This document shows positions 1-8,029 of a DNA stretch of 64,000 nt, piece after piece; position 1 is the first letter of the stretch, and each line of letters opens with the position of its first letter. This stretch comes from Polyangia bacterium (GTDB lineage: Bacteria; Myxococcota_A; Polyangia; Nannocystales; Nannocystaceae), in the NCBI GenBank assembly GCA_030424595.1, contig JAUHWG010000020.1:1-64000 (forward strand), given 5' to 3'. Position numbers and translations under genes: made by a program. The notes below the pieces were generated by a model. It saw nothing but the letters and a program-made list of their open reading frames with translations, was not told the origin of the DNA and did no database searches.

Positions 1-176
1 ACTGCTTCTCGTTCCACGCCTGCGACCCGTCGACACCCGGCCCGCTTTTCACTGAGTTTTGCCAAAACCAGTCGCATGACGTAGCGCCCAGTCGCACGAC
101 GTAGCACAAGCCCCTCGCAGAAACGCCCGAATTCGTGGGATTGCGGCCGTTCGGCGCGCTGGGGGCGTTCTGGGAG
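1..176. repeat. Dispersed repeat A, copy 1
   Basis: Noncoding stretch that reappears in recognisable form at 24956-25110. Shared blocks include the CAGTCGCATGACGT segment, a second CGACGTAGCAC-like segment, and the closing GATTGCGGCCGTTCG plus CTGGGGGCGTTC. The copy begins at or before the window edge. No convincing reading frame lies in it, and its function is unknown. Confidence 0.75.
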
Positions 177-187
177 GGGCTGTGACA

Positions 188-277
188 GTACCGGGCTGTA
201 CTACAAGTTTCGGCGAGGGCGACGAGGGCCAGCGAGAGCGCGCGAGGCTCTTGCCAGGGCCTCCTAGCGTCGCAAGG
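188..277. repeat. Repeat B (palindromic MITE-like), right half only
   Basis: Matches the right half of the complete element at 3825-4000: a GGGCTGTAC-like block, the GGCGACGAGGGC block, GCGAGAGCGCGCG, then CTCTTGCCAGGGCCTCCTAG. The left half is missing, so this is a truncated copy. It lies just beyond the 3' end of the S10 peptidase gene. Confidence 0.6.
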
Positions 278-292
278 CGGAGAACGCAGCCC

Positions 293-2128
293 TCAGCGGC
301 CGAGCCAGAGGGCGACGTCGTCGCGAAACTCCGGCGCGTCCAGGGTCACGGCGTGCGAGGCCTCCAGCTTGGGCGCGGCGATCACCCGCGAGCCCGGCCC
401 GCCGAGCACGTCGTCGCGGTACTCGACCGTCCATTCTTCAGCATCCCCGTCGACGACGACGTTCTCCACAAGATCGCTGTAGTCCGCCAGCGTCGCGGGG
501 ATCGCCGCGCTGTAGATCGCCAGATCATAGGCGGCCTCGGTGATCATCGTCTCGACATAGACGAGGTTGGTCAGGAAGAGCGCGCCAAAGTGGGGATCGA
601 GCGTGTCGACGCCGACGCTCTGGGCGGTGAAGCTGCGAAACTCGCCGATGTTCTCCGGATTAAAGGTGACGAAGTAGCGATCCCAGAGCTCGAGCGCCCC
701 GGCGGACTCGGGCCAGTCGCCGATCACCGCGTCGCCTGGAAACACCGCGGGGTTCGCCGCCCGCCAAGCGCCGCTGCGCTCGCTCGCCGCGAAGCCGGCG
801 ACATCGACGAGCTCGACCCCGATCAACGCCTGGGCGACGGCCGAGTCGTTCAAGCGCTCCGCCACCAGATCGAAGACGTCGTCCAGCCACGACGCCGGCG
901 CCCGGTAGTCGTAGATGCTCCGCCCCTGGGCCTCGACGAAGTTGAGGGCGTTGAAGTAGGGGTTGCACGAGCCCCCCTTGTCGGCGCAGCTCATGTAGTC
1001 GACGCCGAGCTCCTGGGCGAGCGTGTCGATCACGGAGCCCGGCGCCTCGTACATCTCCCCGGCCTTCGCCCGCTGGACCGTGCCGGAGAGCGAGGGCTGG
1101 ATCAGCACCTGGCGGGCGAACTGACCCGCGACCTCCTCCGGGCCTGCGCCCTCGCCGTGCACCTCGGCGTGGTGCGAGGCGATCGCCTCCGCGAGCGCGC
1201 CGTCGCGAAAGCGCCGGCCGCCGTCGGCGTAGGCCTGCGGGTGGAGCATCATGTCGAGGATGATCTGGGCCCGGATCCCGCCGTAGCTCTCGGCGACGAG
1301 GATGATCTCGTTGTTCTGCAGGCCCGGCCGGTCGCCCAGGAAGCCCAGGAGAACGAGGGCCACGTCGGCGGCGTCGCGGTAGCTGTTGAAGCTCGACACG
1401 GCCATCGCCGCGTCGCGCTCCGCGGGGTCGCTCGGGTCCCCCAAGAGACCGTAGGAGAAGCCGGTCTGGCGGGCGTCGATCCACAGGAGGTTGCCGAGGC
1501 TGGTCCACGTGTGAGGGTTGTCGACGAGCTCGAGATCCGGCCCGGTCAGCCCCGGCGCGAAGGTCGAGCGTCCGGTGCTGAGCCCCATCAACATCCCGCT
1601 CGAGACCCCGGGCCCGCCGTTGAAGAAGACGAAGAGCGGCGCCGCCTCGGGGTCCTCGTCGGCCGGCGCAAAGGCCCAAAAGAGCCGCGTGTCCGTGGAC
1701 TTGAGGGCGATCCCCGATCCCTGGCCGAGCGTGTATGCGACACCTGGAAGCAGGGCGAAGCCCGCCTCGGCGACGTAGTCCTGGCAGGCGCAGACGAGCT
1801 CGCCGTCCTCGCAGGTGCAGGCCTCGCAGGGCGGCGGCGGGCACTCTTCGCCGGACTCCGAGGTCGACGTCTCGGTCGACGTCTCGGTCGACGTCCCGGT
1901 CTCGCCCTCCCCAGTCGTCGACCCGCCCGCGGTCTCCGTCTCCGTCTCCGTCGACAGACCTCCGCTCTCCGGATCGCCCGTGGTCTCTAGGACGCTCGAG
2001 GTCGCGCTCGCGGGAAGGCCGCTCTCGGTGCCGTCCCCCTCCGGGACAGCGCAGGCGAGGAGGACCGACGCGAGCGCGAGCCCGCGCATCGGCTCCAGCC
2101 CAGCGCGACGAGAGAGCATCGACAGCAT
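293..2128 (-). CDS. Secreted lipoprotein serine carboxypeptidase-like peptidase (S10 family)
   Basis: Predicted exported alpha/beta-hydrolase peptidase anchored as a lipoprotein. From the chosen ATG the first 25 residues form a signal peptide ending in lipobox LLAC (Cys26). Residues about 30-95 are a Thr/Glu/Ser-rich spacer, then a Cys cluster (CPPPPCEACTC). The catalytic part shows the oxyanion motif GGPG at about 171-174, the nucleophile elbow AESYGG (Ser281), and SHAVTLDAP near residue 591. The last fits the His-containing end of S10 enzymes. Length 611 aa is somewhat above plain S10 enzymes because of the linker. An in-frame ATG 39 bases downstream would leave only 12 residues before the lipobox Cys, so the upstream start is preferred. 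Family assignment is fairly secure; substrate is unknown. Confidence 0.85.
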   Translation of the reverse strand: MLSMLSRRAGLEPMRGLALASVLLACAVPEGDGTESGLPASATSSVLETTGDPESGGLSTETETETAGGSTTGEGETGTSTETSTETSTSESGEECPPPPCEACTCEDGELVCACQDYVAEAGFALLPGVAYTLGQGSGIALKSTDTRLFWAFAPADEDPEAAPLFVFFNGGPGVSSGMLMGLSTGRSTFAPGLTGPDLELVDNPHTWTSLGNLLWIDARQTGFSYGLLGDPSDPAERDAAMAVSSFNSYRDAADVALVLLGFLGDRPGLQNNEIILVAESYGGIRAQIILDMMLHPQAYADGGRRFRDGALAEAIASHHAEVHGEGAGPEEVAGQFARQVLIQPSLSGTVQRAKAGEMYEAPGSVIDTLAQELGVDYMSCADKGGSCNPYFNALNFVEAQGRSIYDYRAPASWLDDVFDLVAERLNDSAVAQALIGVELVDVAGFAASERSGAWRAANPAVFPGDAVIGDWPESAGALELWDRYFVTFNPENIGEFRSFTAQSVGVDTLDPHFGALFLTNLVYVETMITEAAYDLAIYSAAIPATLADYSDLVENVVVDGDAEEWTVEYRDDVLGGPGSRVIAAPKLEASHAVTLDAPEFRDDVALWLGR

Positions 2129-2161
2129 TGTAGACCCTGCCTCGCGCGGCTGAGGGATGTT

Positions 2162-2197
2162 CTCCGCGAACTCCGCGAACTCCGCGAACTCCGCGTA
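2162..2197. repeat. 9-bp tandem repeat (4 copies) upstream of the S10 peptidase gene
   Basis: Four head-to-tail copies of CTCCGCGAA, the last ending in GTA, lie about 35 bases upstream of the peptidase start. It could be a slippage-prone 5' region. Similar 9-bp arrays occur at 7141-7184 and 14053-14097. Confidence 0.9.
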
Positions 2198-2267
2198 GGC
2201 CGCTGCCACTCCCCGAGGCCTGTCCCCCAGGCGTGACCCAGGCGCTGCGCAGGGCCGCCGGTGCGGC

Positions 2268-2434
2268 GAGCGGCCCGTGGCAGGAGTCCCGCGCACTCCC
2301 GCTGGCCCTCGTCGCCCTCTCGGCTCCGCCAGAGCTCGCAGTACAGCCCGGTACAGCGGCGTTGTGTCGCAGCTAAGAGGACCGACGATCGCGGCGCGAG
2401 AGCACACAGGACTCTCGCCGCGGACTGCTACGAT
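2268..2434. repeat. Repeat B, diverged full-length copy
   Basis: Left end CCCGTGGCAGGAGTCCCGCG and right end AGGACTCTCGCCGCGGACTGCTA correspond to the terminal inverted repeats of the complete element at 3825-4000. Internal CCCGGTACAGCGGCG and GATCGCGGCGCGAGAGC blocks are also shared. It fills the divergent spacer between the peptidase and cyclase genes, ending about 14 bases before the cyclase start. It may therefore carry promoter function for one or both genes (inference). Confidence 0.65.
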
Positions 2435-2447
2435 CGTCGCCGCGTCG

Positions 2448-3833
2448 ATGCCGACCCGCACCTACGACCCGGCCCTGACCAAGGCCCACCTGAGCAACCG
2501 CTTCGCGCTCAGCCTGGTCAACTACTTCATCGACGCCTACGACGAGGGGCTCGCGACGATGATCGTCGAGGACGCGGGGCTCAGCCTCGACTACCTCCGC
2601 GACACCGAGCGCTGGACCTCGGTCGAGTTCGACCGCCGCTTCTGCGACGCGGCGGCCCACCACCTCTACGACCTGCGGCGACCGCCGGCCTACGACCACC
2701 CGCTGTGGCAGCACTGGCGGGAGTCGGCGGCGTCGATGATGCGCCGGCAGGAGCTCGGGCCGATATGGCTCCTGCTCTGGGCGATGGACGGGCCCAAGCA
2801 GTTCTTCGCCGATATCGAGCAGATGTACTCCAAGGGCAATCGCGTCACCCAGATGCAGCTCGCCGATCACGGCCCCGGCCGCGCCAGCGTGGTCGCGGTG
2901 ATGGAGGGGGCCGTCGTCGACCGCCCGGGCGCCTGCTGGAGCCGCCGCGGCTTCTTTGAGGCGCTGCCGACGATCTGGAACCTCCCCGACGCGACCGTCG
3001 AGCACACGCAGTGCATCCACCTCGACCCGTCGGCGCCGCACTGTCGCTACGAGATCCGCTACCACGACCGGGTCACCCGCGACCCGCGAGCGGAGCTGCG
3101 CCGGCTCCGGTCCTACGTCCAGGCGGTGATCCCCAGGCTCCTGGAGCAGATCGACGCCAACTACCTGGAGCACCGCGAGGTCGTCCTCGCCCAGCGCAAG
3201 ATCGCCTCCTACCTCCCCGAACATGTTCTCGAGGCCATCAAGATCAACCCCGAAGAAGAGGTCGTCCTCGGCGGTCTGACCACCGAGGGCGCGGTGCTCT
3301 TCGCCGACATCGTCAGCTTCACCCGCCGCTGCCGCGACTTCCCGGCGACCGAGGTCGTCCGCCAGCTCAACATCTACTTTGAGGTGATGGACCAGGTGAT
3401 CCTCGACCACGGGGGGATCATCGACAAGCGCCTCGGCGACGGGATCATGGCGGTCTTCGTCAGCCCGGACGGCAGCCAGGACCGGGCCGCGCTCGGGCGC
3501 GCCGCGGTCCGCTGCGGCCTGGCGATGCTCCGCGCCCTCCCCCGCTGCAACGCGATCCTCCGGGCGGCCGGCAGCGATGACTTTCACATCCGGGTCGGCG
3601 TGGCCGCAGGTCCGCTGGTCCAGGGGAACATCGGCTCCCGGGCCCGCCTAGAGCACACGGTGATCGGCGACACGGTCAACCTCGCCGCTCGCCTCGAGGC
3701 GGCCGCGAGCGTCGATCACCTGCTCGCGACGCCGCTCTGCGTCGACGGGGCGGAGGCCCGCTCGGAGCAGGTCCTCCGCCGGGTCCGGGCGAAGGGGCTC
3801 GGCGAGATCTCAGCGATCGAGCTCGCGCCCTAG
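2448..3833 (+). CDS. Class III adenylate/guanylate cyclase
   Basis: Predicted soluble nucleotide cyclase of 461 aa. The N-terminal ~230 residues form a sensory region ending in a Cys-containing strand (APHCRYEIRY) like 4VR/haem-NO-binding-type domains. A connecting helix with ASYLPEHVLEAI precedes the cyclase domain at ~275-460. Visible catalytic features are the first metal Asp in LFADIVSFT, the second Asp in LGDGIMAVF preceded by a Lys (IIDKRLGD), and GDTVNLAARLE with the transition-state Asn and Arg. The Lys/Thr pair suggests ATP as substrate (inference). The start MPTRTYD is where the recognisable protein begins; the upstream in-frame extension is repeat B. The TAG stop codon lies inside the terminal repeat of the next repeat B copy. 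Confidence 0.9.
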   Translation: MPTRTYDPALTKAHLSNRFALSLVNYFIDAYDEGLATMIVEDAGLSLDYLRDTERWTSVEFDRRFCDAAAHHLYDLRRPPAYDHPLWQHWRESAASMMRRQELGPIWLLLWAMDGPKQFFADIEQMYSKGNRVTQMQLADHGPGRASVVAVMEGAVVDRPGACWSRRGFFEALPTIWNLPDATVEHTQCIHLDPSAPHCRYEIRYHDRVTRDPRAELRRLRSYVQAVIPRLLEQIDANYLEHREVVLAQRKIASYLPEHVLEAIKINPEEEVVLGGLTTEGAVLFADIVSFTRRCRDFPATEVVRQLNIYFEVMDQVILDHGGIIDKRLGDGIMAVFVSPDGSQDRAALGRAAVRCGLAMLRALPRCNAILRAAGSDDFHIRVGVAAGPLVQGNIGSRARLEHTVIGDTVNLAARLEAAASVDHLLATPLCVDGAEARSEQVLRRVRAKGLGEISAIELAP

Positions 3834-4000
3834 CAGCCCGTGGCAAAAGTCCCGTGTGCTCTCACGCCGCGATCGTTGGCCCTCTCGGCTTCGACCAAAC
3901 GCCGCTGTACTGGGCCGTACCGCAAGTCTCGGCGGGGCCGAGAGGGGCGACGAGGGCAAGCGAGAGCGCGCGGGACTTTTGCCACGGGCTGCTAGGGCGC
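3825..4000. mobile_element. Repeat B, intact reference copy (MITE-like, 30-bp perfect terminal inverted repeats)
   Basis: Bases 3825-3854 and 3971-4000 are perfect inverted repeats of 30 bp containing CCCTAGCAGCCCG and GGCAAAAGTCCCG. Each arm carries CTAG (3830-3833 and 3992-3995). CTAG is self-complementary, so it could equally be a 4-bp target duplication. The left CTAG contains the stop codon of the cyclase gene. The interior has imperfect secondary palindromes (GGCCCTCTCGGC with GCCGAGAGGGGC) and no ORF. No transposase is encoded, so mobilisation would be in trans (inference). When transcribed it would fold into a long hairpin able to act as a terminator. Confidence 0.8.
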
Positions 4001-4125
4001 TGGGCTTAAGCTCGGCGCTCGGGTAGGAGCTCGAGCGGAGCGCGAGGGGGGCGAGCGTAGGAGTGAGGTCGTCGCCGGCGTCGGCTGGTCTGTGGGCTGG
4101 TCTGTCGGCTGGTCTGTGGGCTGGT

Positions 4126-4350
4126 TTGTGGGCTGGTTTGATCTCCGCGCTTGTCCTGGGAGCGTGACGCTTTGGGGTTGAGAGGCGGAGGCTGTGGCGT
4201 CGGCCGGGAGAGGAGGGCCCCACTCTCTCAGACAGGTCGGAGCGAGCGTCGACCTCCCCTCCCGGGGCGGTCGACGCTCGTCCTAGACTCGTTCGCGGGG
4301 CCCTCCTCTCCCGTCCCATCGGCGCGTCCTCCAGGCCGTTGTGGTGAGCC
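4126..4350 (+). ncRNA. Structured element C, copy 1 (nested stems with conserved internal loop)
   Basis: Outer stem 4206-4221 pairs perfectly with 4297-4312 (GGGAGAGGAGGGCCCC and its complement). Inner stem 4243-4254 pairs with 4269-4280, topped by CCCC/GGGG. Between the stems lie two strands nearly invariant in all three copies: ACTCTCTCAGACAGGTCGG on the left and CGTCCTAGACTCGTTCGCG on the right. The upstream flank (GGGCTGG, GGTTGAGAGGCGG) is also shared with copy 2 at 22981. It could be a structured RNA or a DNA hairpin recognised by a protein. All three copies point the same way, but transcription is unproven. Confidence 0.6.
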
Positions 4351-4575
4351 GGCGAACGGGGGCCGATGCGTCTTCGCGGAGATCTGCGGTTCGAGCGCTT
4401 CCTTCAGGAGGCGAGGGTGATCCGGCGGGCGCTTCCTCGAGGACGTGTGGGTGAGCCGGCGGGGGCCGATGCGTCTTCGCGGGGCTGTGAACCGGCGAAT
4501 GGGGGCCGATGCGTCTTCCCGGGCTATGTGGTTCGGGCGCTTCCTCGAGGACGTGCGGGTGAGCCGGTGAATTGA
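4330..4575. repeat. Degenerate direct repeats following element C copy 1
   Basis: Downstream of the hairpin the block GTGAGCCGGCGAA, GGGGGCCGATGCGTCTTC and CGCGG recurs about three times. A second block, CGCTTCCTCGAGGACGTG, recurs twice in full and once diverged. Spacing is irregular. The repeats fill the region up to the stop codon of the beta-helix lipoprotein gene. No coding sequence is evident. Confidence 0.65.
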
Positions 4576-4582
4576 GGCAGCC

Positions 4583-5776
4583 TCACTCGCGCGTGTTGCC
4601 GACGCAGTTGCCCACCTCTGGGCACTCACCGGGCTCTTCGTAGGTGACGAACTTCTCGCCGAAGAGGTAGGCGGTGTCGCCTGCCTCGGGCTTGTTCCAG
4701 AGGCGGGCGAGCATGAAGACGGGGGCGTCGATGAGGTTGTCGCGGACCTCGAGCGCCTGGCCGCTCCAGGGGCCTGAGGCGACGATGGCGTGCTCGCCCG
4801 AGATCAGGGTGTTTTGGGCGATGGTCAGGTAGTCGCTGTTGGTCGCGAGGAGGAGCGCGGTCTGCTCCTGGCCTTCGCCGATGTTGCGGACGGTGTTGCC
4901 GCGGAAGATGACGTGGTCCGCGGCGTCGGGTGCTCCCGACCAGGAGCCGAAGTTGCCGGTCCCGCCGATCTTGACGGTGGCCCCGCAACCTTCGCCCTCG
5001 AAGGTGCTGTCGCGGACGACGCCGAGGTTGGGGACCTCGTTCTTGCCGATGATGTAGAGCGCCCGCGCGTGGGCCGGGTAGGGATCGTCGGCGGGGCGGC
5101 AGCCGGCGTTTCGCGAGGTGACGCGCTCGATCAGCCAGTTGGTCGCCTGACCGTCGGCGCTGTCGTCCGACCCCGTGCCGAGGACGGCCATGATCCCCCG
5201 GCCGCCGCCGTCGAGGGTCGAGTCGCGGATCGTCCAGCCGTCGCCCGCGATCATCCGCAGGCTCCCGTCGCTGACCTCGACGTCGTCAAAGATCCAGCCG
5301 TCGCAGTGGTGGCAGCGGAGGTCACCGCTCCAGGAGCCGGTCACGGTGACGCCAGGGGCCGCCGCGTGGACGTCACAGCCGAGGCCCTCCTCGGCACGGT
5401 CATCGCCCATCTCCCCGGAGATGACGACCAGCTCCCCGGAGATGACGACCAGCTCCCCGGGCGCCGCGGCGTTCAGGCGCTCGCAGGGCGTCCCGTCCGA
5501 GCAGGCGCCGCACTCCGCCGCGCAGACGTCACAGGTCTCGCCGACCTCGCAGATCCCGTCGTCATCGCAGGCGGCGATGCACTCGCCGCACTCCTCATCG
5601 CAGTCCGCACAGGTCTCCTCGGTCAGGCAGAGCTCATCACCGCAGACCTCATCGCAGCGCTCGTCCGGCGCCTCGCACCCGTCCACGGCGGTCGTCGCCT
5701 CCGCACCCGGGTGGCCGCAGGAGGCCGCCGTCAGGGCCCACCCGAAGAGCCAATGTGTTGTCCGACGAAGACGCAT
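4583..5776 (-). CDS. Cys-rich lipoprotein with parallel beta-helix-like domain
   Basis: Predicted exported lipoprotein of 397 aa. The ATG chosen gives MRLRRTTHWLFGWALTAASC, a signal peptide with lipobox Cys20; the longer in-frame extension lacks such a feature. Residues ~30-95 are Cys/Glu/Asp-rich (CDEVCGDELC, CADCDEEC, CDVCAAECGAC), resembling short metal-binding or disulfide repeats. The remainder has repeated short turns (TIRDSTLDGGG, VVRDSTFEGEG, IFRGNTVRNIG, LTIAQNTLISG, LEVRDNLID). These are typical of right-handed parallel beta-helix proteins such as those binding or cleaving polysaccharides. No catalytic residues can be assigned. A 21-bp exact duplication (5411-5452) gives a doubled ELVVISG. 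Confidence 0.75.
   Translation of the reverse strand: MRLRRTTHWLFGWALTAASCGHPGAEATTAVDGCEAPDERCDEVCGDELCLTEETCADCDEECGECIAACDDDGICEVGETCDVCAAECGACSDGTPCERLNAAAPGELVVISGELVVISGEMGDDRAEEGLGCDVHAAAPGVTVTGSWSGDLRCHHCDGWIFDDVEVSDGSLRMIAGDGWTIRDSTLDGGGRGIMAVLGTGSDDSADGQATNWLIERVTSRNAGCRPADDPYPAHARALYIIGKNEVPNLGVVRDSTFEGEGCGATVKIGGTGNFGSWSGAPDAADHVIFRGNTVRNIGEGQEQTALLLATNSDYLTIAQNTLISGEHAIVASGPWSGQALEVRDNLIDAPVFMLARLWNKPEAGDTAYLFGEKFVTYEEPGECPEVGNCVGNTRE
5411..5452. repeat. 21-bp exact direct duplication inside the beta-helix lipoprotein gene
   Basis: Two adjacent identical 21-bp units each encode ELVVISG in frame (ELVVISGELVVISG). They look like a recent slippage or duplication event adding seven residues before the beta-helix region. 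Confidence 0.9.
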
Positions 5777-6060
5777 CACGAGCGCGCTCCCCAGCCCCCC
5801 GACAGGGGCGCAACATGTCGATAACGCATGCCTCGAGAGTGCCGGAGAACGCAGCGCAGGAGCGCGCCACAGGCTCGTGGCCGGTCGTCGAAGGCCGCAA
5901 TTGGCGTGAGCCAGGGGGCCGGCGACGAGGTGAATGCACGCATGCGCGCGCGCCGTCCGATTCGCGCTCATGCCCCGCGAAGGGCTCTCTCTTTCGCCCG
6001 TCTGACCGCCGCCGAGACCCGCCGAGAACGCCCGTCCAGCCTGGGCTCAGCGGGGCCGAC

Positions 6061-6172
6061 GGCATGTCCCCGATGGCATGTCCCCGATGGTATGTCCCCG
6101 ATGGCATGTCCCCGATGGCACGTCCCCGATGGTATGTCCCCGATGGAACGTCCCCGATGGCATGTCCCCAAG
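6061..6172. repeat. 14-bp intergenic tandem repeat (8 copies)
   Basis: Eight contiguous units of GGCATGTCCCCGAT with a few substitutions at the third to fifth bases. It lies in the 508-bp spacer between the beta-helix lipoprotein start (5776) and the menH stop (6285). The 14-bp period breaks every reading frame, so it is not coding. I see nothing else of note in 5777-6284. Confidence 0.9.
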
Positions 6173-6284
6173 GGCATGTTCTCCTGCTGGACGACCCACG
6201 AGACATGCCCGAGGTGTTCTAGCGGAGCCGCAAGTCACTGGGACCTGGGGGCCGATCTCGATCGCCTGCGCATGCTCCTGTCCG

Positions 6285-7247
6285 CTAGGACACACGACGA
6301 TGCAGCCACCGCCGGACCGCGACCGCGAAGGCGGCGGGGTCCTCGAGGTGAGCGGTATGACCGACGCCTGGGAGGACGGCGATCTCTGCCGCGCGAGTCT
6401 TCGCCCCGATCGCGGCGGCGATCTCCGCGAACTTCCGATCCTCGGCGCCCGCGACCACGAGCGTCGGCACCTCCAGGCGGCCCAGACGATCCCACAGGGG
6501 CGGCATGGCCCCGGTGCCCATCCCCCGGAGCGAGCCCGCCAAGCCATCGGGGCTCTGCCCGCGCAGGCTCGCCTCCATCGCCGCTCGGGCGTCGGCGTCG
6601 ATGCGGCGCTTCCCCGCGAGCACAGGCCGTTCTCCCCAGTAGTCGGCGAACCACAGGATCCCTCGCCCGAGGAGCGTCGCCGCCAGCGTCTCGTCCTCCA
6701 GGCGTCGCTGGGCGCGGCGCTGAGGATCCCCGATCCCCGGGCTCGCGCCTACCAGGATGACGCCGGCGGGTCGCGGTCGTGGGGCCGCGCCGATCGAGCC
6801 CAAGAGGGCCGAGAGCGCGAGCCGTCCGCCCATCGAGTAGCCCAGCAAGATGTAGGGTCGATCGGCGACCTCGGCGATCAGCTCGCAGAGCGCTCCGGCG
6901 ACCCGGGGCATCTCGTAGTCCGCACCGGCGACGGGCCCCGGCGCCGCGCTGCGACCGTGCCCGAGCACGTCGACGGTGAGCCACTCGCCGGCGAGCCGGT
7001 GCTCACCGCAGATCAGCGGGGCAAAGTCATCACCGACGCCAGCGAAGCCGTGGAGCGCGACGAAGAGCGGCAGCTCGCCGGAGGACTCGCGGACCGGCGC
7101 GATCGCAGGCCAGCGGCGGAGCGACCAGCGGTGGCCGCCGACTTCACGGACTTCACGGACTTCACGGACTTCACGGACTTCACGCCTGGGGACGGGGAGG
7201 TTCTGGCCGTCCGGATCCGCCGGGCCGGAGCTGGGCCTCAGGGGCAT
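6285..7247 (-). CDS. menH: Alpha/beta hydrolase, MenH-like (SHCHC synthase of menaquinone biosynthesis)
   Basis: Probable 2-succinyl-6-hydroxy-2,4-cyclohexadiene-1-carboxylate synthase, which eliminates pyruvate from SEPHCHC in menaquinone synthesis in the cytosol. Visible are the oxyanion motif LHGFAGVG, the nucleophile elbow GYSMGGRLAL (Ser), the MenH-like VGASPGIGDPQRRAQRR block followed by WFADYW, the acid region VAGAEDRKF, and the His in PGVGHTAHLEDP. At 320 aa it is longer than typical MenH (~260). The extra N-terminus contains five tandem EVR-type triplets encoded by a 9-bp repeat (7141-7184). Its start lies 10 bases after the lipoprotein gene at 7258, so the two are probably co-transcribed. 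No other men genes are in the window. Confidence 0.7.
   Translation of the reverse strand: MPLRPSSGPADPDGQNLPVPRREVREVREVREVREVGGHRWSLRRWPAIAPVRESSGELPLFVALHGFAGVGDDFAPLICGEHRLAGEWLTVDVLGHGRSAAPGPVAGADYEMPRVAGALCELIAEVADRPYILLGYSMGGRLALSALLGSIGAAPRPRPAGVILVGASPGIGDPQRRAQRRLEDETLAATLLGRGILWFADYWGERPVLAGKRRIDADARAAMEASLRGQSPDGLAGSLRGMGTGAMPPLWDRLGRLEVPTLVVAGAEDRKFAEIAAAIGAKTRAAEIAVLPGVGHTAHLEDPAAFAVAVRRWLHRRVS
7141..7184. repeat. 9-bp tandem repeat (5 copies) in the 5' coding region of menH
   Basis: Five copies of ACTTCACGG, the last one base short, read on the minus strand as Glu-Val-Arg triplets near residue 23 of the MenH-like protein. Copy-number change would not shift the frame, so it would vary the length of a charged N-terminal stretch. 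Confidence 0.9.
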
Positions 7248-7257
7248 CCGCGCAGGC

Positions 7258-7953
7258 CTACTGGCAGACGTCGCCCGGGCCGTCCGCGATGGTCACGCAG
7301 GACTTCCCGTCCGGACAGGTCCGCTTGGGTCCGCAGGGGATCCCGCAGCTCTGGAAGCGCGGACCGTTGGGGCCGGCGATCCCGTAGTACTCGATGCAGG
7401 TCTCGCCCGCGGCGCAGGTCTTCTCGCCGCAGGTCACGGGCGCCGGATCCTTCGGCGGGTCCTTCGGCGGCTCGTCGCCGGAGTCTCCGGCCTGGCTCGC
7501 CGGCAAGGTCGCGCCGTCGGTCGTGTACCAGATGCACTGACCGCTGACACAGCCGCAGCCAGCGCTCGCCGGGATCGACACGTCGAGCACCTCGCAGGTG
7601 CTGTTGGCCCCTGCGTCCGCGGAGCAGATCTCCGCCCCGCAGCCCCCCTTAAAACACTCTGTGTCGGCGCTGCAATTGTTGTTCAGCCCTTCGCCCTCCA
7701 TCCTCGCGAAGAGCGGATGCTCGGCCGCGACCATCGGCGTTCGGGTCGCGGCCGGAGCCCCGCCACCGCCCGCCTCGCCGCCACCCTCACCGCCGATGGG
7801 CTTGCTGCTGCCGCCGCCCTGACCCGCCGGCAGCGGCTTGCCGTTCGGCGGCTGCGAGCTCCCGTCACAGCCGAGGGCCACCCCGAGGAGGAGAGCGGCG
7901 GCTAAGGAGAGCGCACGGGGGAGAGCAGACGCAGACGCGGCAGAGGTAGACAT
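7258..7953 (-). CDS. Lipoprotein with clustered cysteines
   Basis: Exported lipoprotein of 231 aa. It starts MSTSAASASALPRALSLAAALLLGVALGC, with lipobox Cys29, and is followed by a Gly/Ser/Pro linker (GGGSSKPIGGEGGGEAGGGG). A first Cys cluster (CSADTECFKGGCGAEIC, then STCEVLD and GCGCVSGQCIWY) has eight cysteines, like the small eight-cysteine-cluster modules common in myxobacterial lipoproteins. A second cluster (CGEKTCAAGETCIEYYG, CGIPCGPKRTCPDGKSC) ends the protein. Function is unknown; disulfide-stabilised extracellular binding modules are likely. The gene ends 10 bases before the menH start, suggesting one transcript. Confidence 0.8.
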   Translation of the reverse strand: MSTSAASASALPRALSLAAALLLGVALGCDGSSQPPNGKPLPAGQGGGSSKPIGGEGGGEAGGGGAPAATRTPMVAAEHPLFARMEGEGLNNNCSADTECFKGGCGAEICSADAGANSTCEVLDVSIPASAGCGCVSGQCIWYTTDGATLPASQAGDSGDEPPKDPPKDPAPVTCGEKTCAAGETCIEYYGIAGPNGPRFQSCGIPCGPKRTCPDGKSCVTIADGPGDVCQ

Positions 7954-8029
7954 CGCGGGCGACGCTACCACAGCCCTGTCCCCGGGCGCAGATGAGCGGA
8001 GCACGCGGGCTCCAGCGGCGAGCGCGGGC

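Noticed and set aside
182..1990. 602-aa plus-strand frame opposite the S10 peptidase
   Set aside because: Antisense shadow of a high-GC gene; composition dominated by Arg/Ala/Gly/Pro and no motif, whereas the other strand has S10 catalytic motifs.
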